NCBI GenBank assembly: GCA_009823505.1 | Contig: VZQC01009956.1 | Location: forward strand, 784,995 to 848,994 | Length of the DNA: 64,000 nt | Direction: 5' to 3' | From: Rhizomys pruinosus | Lineage: Eukaryota > Chordata > Mammalia > Rodentia > Spalacidae | Shown: positions 56,926 to 64,000 of the stretch, piece after piece | Layout of the letters: every line of letters begins with the position of its first letter | Position numbering within the stretch: position 1 is the stretch's first letter | Notes under the pieces: model-generated | What the model was told of the DNA's origin: nothing | Databases searched by the model: none | Seen by the model: only the letters and a program-made list of their open reading frames with translations | Made by a program: the position numbers and the translations under genes

Positions 56926-57459
56926 TTTTGTTCTTTAAGGTCATTTAGGTACTCAAAGCAGAATGAATTTAAACCATGAAAGACAAAAAAATTATCATAG
57001 CCCATGAAACAAACTCAAGATAATAAAGAGGCTAAAAGCACTACCTTCTAATACTATCTCAAATGACTATCTCAAATGAAGGCTGTGTTATGTGTCCCCA
57101 GATTTTGAATTAAAGCTTTGAGAAAGAAAGGGTGGTATTATCACATACCTACAGCAAACAAGAAATACGTAAACTCACCCAAATTGGTTTCATTTGGACT
57201 GTTCCCATGTGGTCCCTGGAAGTAAAACCTAATTTTCTTAAAACTATTAAAAGTAACATGTGCAAAGTATAACAAATATATAAAACATTTTAGTATGTAT
57301 GGGTAACTCAATATTTATACATATCTGTTTCACCTGAGGCTGTACCAAGGTGCATAGTACATGCTAGGGGACTGTCCAATAGGTTGCACAGTAATGAGAA
57401 CCTCCAACTGTGGAACATAATTTTTGTATATACTATAACTACAAAATAGAGTCCTTTTT

Positions 57460-57605
57460 TGTTCTTTTTCAGACAGGGTCTCCCTGTAGCTCCAGCTGTC
57501 CTGGAACTCTCTCTGTAGACCAGGCTGGCCTTAAACTCACAGAGATCTGCATACCTCTGCCTCCCAAGTGCTAGGATTAAAATCCTGCACCACCATACCT
57601 GGCCC
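57460..57605 (-). mobile_element. B1 SINE, antisense
   Basis: TTTTTCAGACAGGGTCTCCC, GACCAGGCTGGCCTTAAACT and CTCCCAAGTGCTAGGATTAA. Confidence 0.95.
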
Positions 57606-57690
57606 CCCAAAAATAGAGTTCTTAAAAGTGAACAGTACTTCATACATACACTCATAAATAAGGTTCTAATAGTTAGCAATGCTTTTTCCC

Positions 57691-57834
57691 ATCTTTTTGA
57701 GACAGAGTCTCCACATAGTCCCAGATGGTCTAGAACTTGCTATGTAGATTAGGATGGCCTGGAACTCACAGAGATCTACCTGTCTCTGCCTCCCAAGTGC
57801 TGGGATTAATGGCATGCACCACCATGCCTGGCTA
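57691..57834 (-). mobile_element. B1 SINE, antisense
   Basis: TTTTTGAGACAGAGTCTCCA, GATGGCCTGGAACTCACAGA and CTGGGATTAATGGCATGCAC. Only about 85 bp from the previous B1 and in the same orientation. AGAGTTCTTAAAAGTGAACAGTA occurs at about 57613 and again at about 57931, so the neighbourhood includes a short local duplication. Confidence 0.95.
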
Positions 57835-57839
57835 AGATT

Positions 57840-60180
57840 CTAAAAATTAAATTTGGTGATAGCAGTTTATAAAGATTGTACTAAGCAGAGGAACACAATT
57901 TTAAGTGTATATGCTATAACTCCTCCATTATAGAGTTCTTAAAAGTGAACAGTAATTCATACATTCACTCATAAATAAGGTTCTAATAATTAAACTTGGT
58001 GATGGCAGTTGATAAAGGTTGTACTGAGCAGAGGCACATACATTGCTACCATACACAGACAGATCTTAATATGTTGTAACTACATTACACAGTTGTTAAT
58101 GATATCATACACATACACACACATTTATCCACACATTCATACAAGAGATTTTTATTCTAGTGTTTGTACTGAACAGTCACATGCATTGGAAAAAACACTT
58201 TCAGAAAAATTATTTAAAGCATAGAGCCCTAATTAATTGTACTTTTGGGCTGAGATGGCTAATATAGTTTCTTTATCATGCTGTCATTGAAGTCTTGCAC
58301 TTTTGGTTCTAAAGCTATGAACTTATTTAAATATTTTAACAATTGATGGAAAATAGAATTATATTTCTAGCCATGACTAAAGCTACAATACAAAAATTAA
58401 AGAACTGAAAGTATGAAAATCATTTAGGCTATATAAATGGAGGGAAGAGTTTGCAGAGGAGCCCATGTGCCACTGTCCAAGTGCCAGAGTATGAAAGAAT
58501 CCAGGGATTTTTAAATTTGTCTCTAGTCAGAAGGATGGTGACACAGCTGGGAGAAGCCTGATTAATTAGGAGAAAGGAAAAAAAAATCTGTCAGTGAACA
58601 CCCAAGGGTCAAAAATCAGGTATTCAGAGGTCTGGAATCAAGAAAAACTGGAAAGGAAACTGAAGTTACAATACCTATGAAGAAAATAATTTAGAGATTA
58701 AATTCAATCTAACAGATAAGAAATAAAATATTAAGATAACCAATGTAGAAACCTAGGAACCCAGGTTAAAATCAGGCCTTTTAAAAAAATTTAAGAGGCA
58801 TGCCAAAAGTAAACTTAATTTAATTTATGTTGGTTTGTTTTTGTGCACAATATAGAATGAAAGAAGTTTGAACTGGCCACTTTGTTTTGACAGAAATTAA
58901 CCCATATGAGAACATGAACACATGACAGTTACATTAATCTCAAAGACAAATGGGAAAACGGTTATAACACACAGGTTGGACAGACACATGAATTATTTGT
59001 ATCCATTAACTCTGGACTATTGGAAATCCTTTTTTTTTTCTAACATGTCATAGCTAAGTGCTGGTGCTCAGAATAACTAGATGTCAAGGCTCAGAAAATT
59101 TATCAGTTCTTTGATCAGCTGCACACCTAATCTTATGTTGTCCGTTGTTGTGCAACACTGTGGAAACATTAATTTTAATCCTCACATTTACACAGAACCA
59201 TCTAGAGTTTAAGAAATCTACTCAGATGGGAACAGCCTGTGAGCCCATACTGTGCATGCGGCACAGGCTGTGCAGGGTGGTGTTGGGCAGATCTGCAAGT
59301 GCGGCTTGCCTGTTTCCAACTGGATTTACCTGCTAATGTAATGAGAATACATGTATTGTTAGTGGAAAAATAAAAAATCCCTTCCTTAAAGGTAAAATTT
59401 TACTGCCTGAGGCAGGATCTGGATGCCAGCTGGGACAGGGTGTGGTAGACACACCTTATTAATCTCACATACAGAGGCTTGTATCCAGAAGCAGAAGCAA
59501 AAATGAATTTCTGAATAAAATGGGATTTATAAAGAAAACCAATGAACTGGAGGGCCTGGTCAAAATGCCAAAATCTGAAATAATTCCTTAAAAATAGGTA
59601 AAAGTCTTATAAGCAAAAAATATAAAAAACAAAAACAGCATTTATTAAAAAGCCAGATGATGTAAAACTCAAACAACAGCCTGTAAAAAAAATCATTAAC
59701 TACTCATACAAAAGTAAAAATTAAAAATTATTTTATTTACAAACAGAAGAAAAAACTGGTAGAAACAAAACTTGTCTATTTGACATAAAAATATATTTAT
59801 TTTTAACTCAATTGCCTTTTTGTAATAATCCAATATAGAAACAAAATAAAATTGTGAAAGGATGGAAACATGGCATTAAATAAATTGTAAAAAGTATTAG
59901 AACATGGCATTAGTTGTTGTATGCTCTGACGTAAATTAAAGTTTCCAAAAAAGTATTCCTGCCATGTGGTGGGTGGGTGAGGATGGGAGCTGAGGAGTGG
60001 GAGTGTTTTAGGTACCATGGAAATAGTAAACATATATAAGCTAAGATGGCTGCTGTGAAGGGGTGGGTGTGATTTAGTGCAGCTACCAGGCAAATGGGGC
60101 ACTGCACACAGGTCCAGCCTCATTCCACCCTTTCCTGATTGAATGTGTGGCAGGGAAAAGGCACAGTAAAAAAAATAAAG
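57840..60180. other. old intergenic DNA, no gene seen
   Basis: AT-rich, no frame above 106 codons, no confident repeat. An antisense frame (59803-60123) lacks any recognisable domain. Confidence 0.55.
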
Positions 60181-60181
60181 C

Positions 60182-60290
<109 letters not shown>

Positions 60291-60339
60291 TCTGTGGGAA
60301 ATAAGGAAAGTTCTTAGCCTCTGAGACATCTTCTGAAGA

Positions 60340-60696
60340 TTAGAATGTGTCCACTCTACTTTTGGGGTGCCAGTCAGAGTCCACAGGCCCACCTGACCAG
60401 TATGGGGGAGGAGCTCTGAGACAGGGTCCTCAAGCCCATAAAGCTGGTGTCCCAGAATTTATGGGGGGGGACCAAAAGGAAAATGGGCCCAGATTCTGTC
60501 TCCAGTGCCCTAGAACACAGTGGTCTGATGGACCCCATCCCGGGTACAGGGTTTGGGAACTCTCTGATACACGGGTTCTCAGGAGAGTTCAAAATGGAAA
60601 ATGGGGAATGGGAGGCTAAAATGTGAAGAAGGAGAGGAGAGCAAAGATGGAGGCAGAAAGCAGTAGAGAGAGAGGGGGAGGGAGAAAAATTGGGGG

Positions 60697-60747
<51 letters not shown>

Positions 60748-61210
60748 GGAGACAATGGTATGTTATTGTGAAATGCAGAAGCTGGCTCTCCAGAGAAATA
60801 TGCTTCTGGCAATTCCCAGGGGGGTGAAAAAAAAGTTCTTTTCCAGGGGAGAGCTGGTGAGCGTTCCTCCCTATCCAAAGCATCTCAAACCTCAACGGAG
60901 TTCACAGCACCATTATATTAGATTATAATGGTGCAGCATCTACCCCCAATAAAAGACAGGGACCTGAGCCTTAGTCACTCTGGGAACATTTACTTCAGGA
61001 ATTGCTAGGGCTGACTACCTGTTGGCACATGGTAGGGTAGCAGCAACAGCAGTAGCAAAATGGCGACTGAGACCCACCCCTTTATAGCCATGGGGCAGGA
61101 CCTCAGGTACAGTGGAAGGGGTCAGAAGATTGACAGCCTCTGGAGGAAACTCTGGAGGAAATGGACATCTGTGTGTGCCTTGGAATTCTGGGAAGCGGAG
61201 ACCTAACACA
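60340..61210 (-). repeat. possible antisense LTR-like segment
   Basis: GC-richer than its surroundings. On the minus strand CTATAAAGGGG (complement of 61078-61088) is followed by a CGCCATTTTGC stretch, a layout reminiscent of ERVK-type LTRs. It contains a second purine tract (60700-60743) and a small palindrome at 60907-60934. No partner LTR is seen. Confidence 0.3.
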
Positions 61211-61359
61211 AACAAAAAACAGTGCCAGGCATCAGATATTGTTGAAATTAATGGCCATGGTAGATCAAGAGACTCGTAAAACAATATGGTATGTTGTAAT
61301 GGCCCTTGGTTGTCTCCCCGAATTGAGGGTAAGTCCCCTTTGTAGAAGACATCACCCAC

Positions 61360-62260
61360 TCAAGACACATGACTTTGAAAGATAGAGAATGAACTGACAT
61401 GGAACCATACTGGTTAAGAATGGGCTCACAGAATGAAAAGATTCTAATCAAGCTGCCAAGGGAAGAAAACAATCAAGGGTCTGATCCATTTCTATGTACT
61501 ATCAATAAAAGCAATGAAAATCCCAACAATATCTCTAATGATGTAACACTGGCTCCTGTATCTTAGAGGAAACCAACAGCAATCTAATTAGATTTAATAC
61601 CTGCCCAATATGAAGAAATTATGACTGGTGCTATAAATCTAACTAAATATACATGGTGGAGAGATCATAAACTGTAGATTAGAAGTTGATACTTCCATTT
61701 TCATAAATAAATATAATTTCTAATTAATTATATACTAAATGTTTATTCTTATAATCACAAATATGTTTAGCTCTCCACACTCATTAAAGAAACTTCTCTT
61801 GGCACCAGATGTAATTTATTACTGAAATCAAGAGGACCAGGTCAACTGCGACTAAACAGTGTCTTCAAGACATGACATGGAGGCTGAATATATGAACTCT
61901 AAACAAAATGGTTTCTTAAATGATCCTTGCATAATAACAATACTAGGAAACCTGTCAATGTGGCTAGGAAAAATTTCCCATGGCCCCAGCCCTTCATGAA
62001 GAGCTATAGGTGATCAGGGGCTCCTGAAAAGGGGAATCAGTTTCCTCAAGTGATAAGCACCCTGATACATTATTCAATATCAAGTAGTCAATCTGAACAC
62101 TTGTATATATGAGCACAACTAAATAGAATCATTAGGTTGACACAAGATAATTAAAGAAGAGCCCAAAAGTAAACGATTAGTAGAGTGGTATGAAGAACTG
62201 GAGTGTGAAATAGAGAGGATGGAAGTGACAAACTTACCTGCAATACTCAGGTAAGAAATA
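61360..62260 (+). mobile_element. old L1 (Lx-like) 3' UTR remnants
   Basis: AATGAACTGACATGGAACC, CAAGCTGCCAAGGGAAGAAA and TCATTAAAGAAACTTCTCTTGGCA parallel 38890-39265 in order, so this is a second, more decayed copy of the same 3' region. Confidence 0.5.
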
Positions 62261-62274
62261 AAATGTTCTTTTTA

Positions 62275-62308
62275 TAGATATATATATATATTTTTTTTAA
62301 TTTTAAAA

Positions 62309-62356
<48 letters not shown>

Positions 62357-62400
62357 TATACACTATTATATAATATATATATTTATACTAATATATATAT
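62275..62400. repeat. AT repeat with ~43-nt T homopolymer
   Basis: TATATA runs bracket a T run at about 62311-62353. T-runs this long are prone to polymerase slippage and the length here is unlikely to be exact. Confidence 0.9.
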
Positions 62401-62595
62401 ATTATATAATCTAATCAAAGAAGGGGACCAGAAACAGAGAATTGGGAAAGGGACATTATAAGATATAAGAGTTCCAGGGGTCTGGGGGTTGTGAAAATGA
62501 TGCAAATACACTGTTCAAAAATTTTTAAAAAAAAAAACTTTTATGTTGAATAGTACAAATGATTAAAGAAATAATGTCAATACATAATATCTGAG

Positions 62596-62800
62596 GGGAC
62601 TGGAATGATGACTCATCAGTTAAAACTGTTGGGTTCTCTTGTGAGGATCAGGGTTTGTTCCCAGGCACTACCTGGCAGATAGTCATATCAAAATCCAGTT
62701 CCAGGGATATTGAACACGTGTTATGACTTCCACAGGCATTTCAGACACAAGATCACTTACCCACATTTGGTAGGGAATCAAATAAATATTGATACTAAAT
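62596..62800 (+). mobile_element. old B2/B3-type SINE, sense
   Basis: GGGGACTGGAATGATGACTCA start, AATCCAGTTCCAGGGATAT middle (one unit, no 17-bp duplication), CCACAGGCATTTCAGACAC, then an A-rich tail. Strongly diverged. Confidence 0.75.
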
Positions 62801-64000
62801 AAAAAAAGATTACTGAAGAAAATGCACCTTCCAATTTAACAAAGCTAGTCAAATACCCCCATATATGAGGGCAGGAAAATATTGGTCTGAATGCTGATAT
62901 AATAAACATAAACAATATGATTTAATGTGAACAATTCAATTGCTATGTATGGAAAAACTAATACATTCTAGGGAAATGGCACATAATGAAAAATCTTTGG
63001 TGACCACTTAACCCTTTCTTTCTTTCTAGAAAATTAATTAAAAAAAAATGGATCTAGGTGAAATTTTGTAATTGAAATGAATAAGACATGTGCAAATCCT
63101 AAAGGCCCAGTTATTTCTGCAAGTTTAGAAAAAACTAGGGATGCCAACTGCTGTTGCTTCTATTGGGCATTGTTCCGGAGGTTTCCTCATGGAGAGTGTA
63201 ATGAAAAACAATATTTTGCATTTATATCTTATGTAACAGAGCTTTAATGCAAAGTTAGCATAATATGTATCTATTTGTGACAAGAAAGACATAATCTTGG
63301 GTAGGGAAAATACCAATTAATAAAGTAATACTGGATTTTAAAATGTTTTCAGCAAAACCAGTAGTACCTATAAAAACTTAAAAATTCAATAAGTTTTTAT
63401 GAGCAAGTTCCCAGAAGCCTGGAAAACTGTGCACCATGGACAACGCTCAGGGAGTATCAACAAGACAAAAACCCAGCATAGTACTGGGAAATGGGCAGCT
63501 GGACTCAACCTCAGCCAAAAACTATTGGCAACTGATTACTGTTCATGAAAAAATTTGATCATCCTAAGGGAGAGGATTAGATTTCTGACTAGTCTATAGC
63601 AGAGAACTTTCTATGAGGGATATTTGGATATAAATGCTTGACTCAAAAAGCCTTGGCATACATGAGTTAAGGCATGAAATTAGGTGTGGGAGGGCTATTG
63701 GGTGTATAGATCGGGGAAGCAGTATAAATATATATATATATATTATATATATTAATATATATATTACAGTTTCATACTAAACAAAAGTTTTTTTTCCTTA
63801 ATGAAAGTTGTTCATTGTTCTCCCCCCCCATCTCTTTCTCCACTCTGGGACCTTATTTGACTGAGTTGGCATGGGTCCTGTGCTCAATGCCACCATTGCC
63901 ACATGTTCACATATGCAAGCTTCCAATAGCCTGAAAACCAATGTTTCCCTTTATTCATGAACAAGCTCTGGTTCTTACAACCTTCATCGCTTTTCCACAA
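62801..64000. other. intergenic DNA with possible L1 traces, no gene seen
   Basis: AT-rich. 63400-63720 has weak similarity to L1 3' UTR phrasing (AACTATTGGCAACTGATTAC). A TA repeat lies at 63727-63765. Nothing coding. Confidence 0.5.

Overview
The window is nuclear DNA of a mammal, almost certainly a muroid rodent. It carries B1, B4-type and B2/B3-type SINEs, rodent L1 3' ends, MaLR elements and several classes of endogenous retrovirus (ERV), all AT-rich and littered with microsatellites. The most abundant SINE is a B3-like family with an intact pol III B box and an internal 17-bp tandem duplication. As far as I recall the mouse and rat consensuses lack this duplication, so the lineage is probably a muroid other than Mus or Rattus. 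I see no intact host protein-coding gene, no rRNA or tRNA gene and no CRISPR array. The open frames (184 codons or fewer) lie in repeats or look like chance.

Layout. 1-2450: old repeats and a promoter-like block that recurs at 18.64-19.33 kb. 2501-15039: a betaretrovirus-like ERV (ERV-A) with paired LTRs, a tRNA-Lys-type primer site and a polypurine tract. Its interior contains a ~4.1-kb near-exact duplication (3471-7546 versus 8440-12600). The second copy starts at the window's only N (8439), is full of single-base indels and is separated from the first by 0.9 kb of unrelated DNA ending in a MIR. I read this as a probable assembly artefact. 15.1-18.6 kb: L1 5' monomer-like and ORF1-like remains with SINE and L1 insertions.

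19335-36572 is a nest of elements. A MaLR (D) has a gammaretrovirus-like ERV (ERV-B, tRNA-Gln-like primer site) in its 5' LTR. The 3' LTR of ERV-B is in turn split by a second related ERV (ERV-C, tRNA-Pro primer site) with a clean 4-bp target duplication. Younger B3, B1 and L1 copies sit on top. 36.6-40.1 kb is old L1/MaLR debris. 40.3-51.1 kb is a decayed gammaretrovirus-like ERV (ERV-F, tRNA-Phe-like primer site) with recognisable gag, RT, RNase H, integrase and env-TM remnants in order. It is interrupted by a complete MaLR (E) in gag, an L1 end and a B1, and has a ~380-bp piece of RT duplicated out of order.

51.3-64 kb is older intergenic DNA with an inverted L1 ORF2 fragment, an antisense piece of the ERV-B/C family, an antisense MaLR LTR, B1 pairs, long GA tracts and L1 3' remnants. 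Every ERV coding remnant seen is broken by stops and frameshifts. The window has no functional gene network; its interest lies in element nesting, family-level novelty and assembly integrity.
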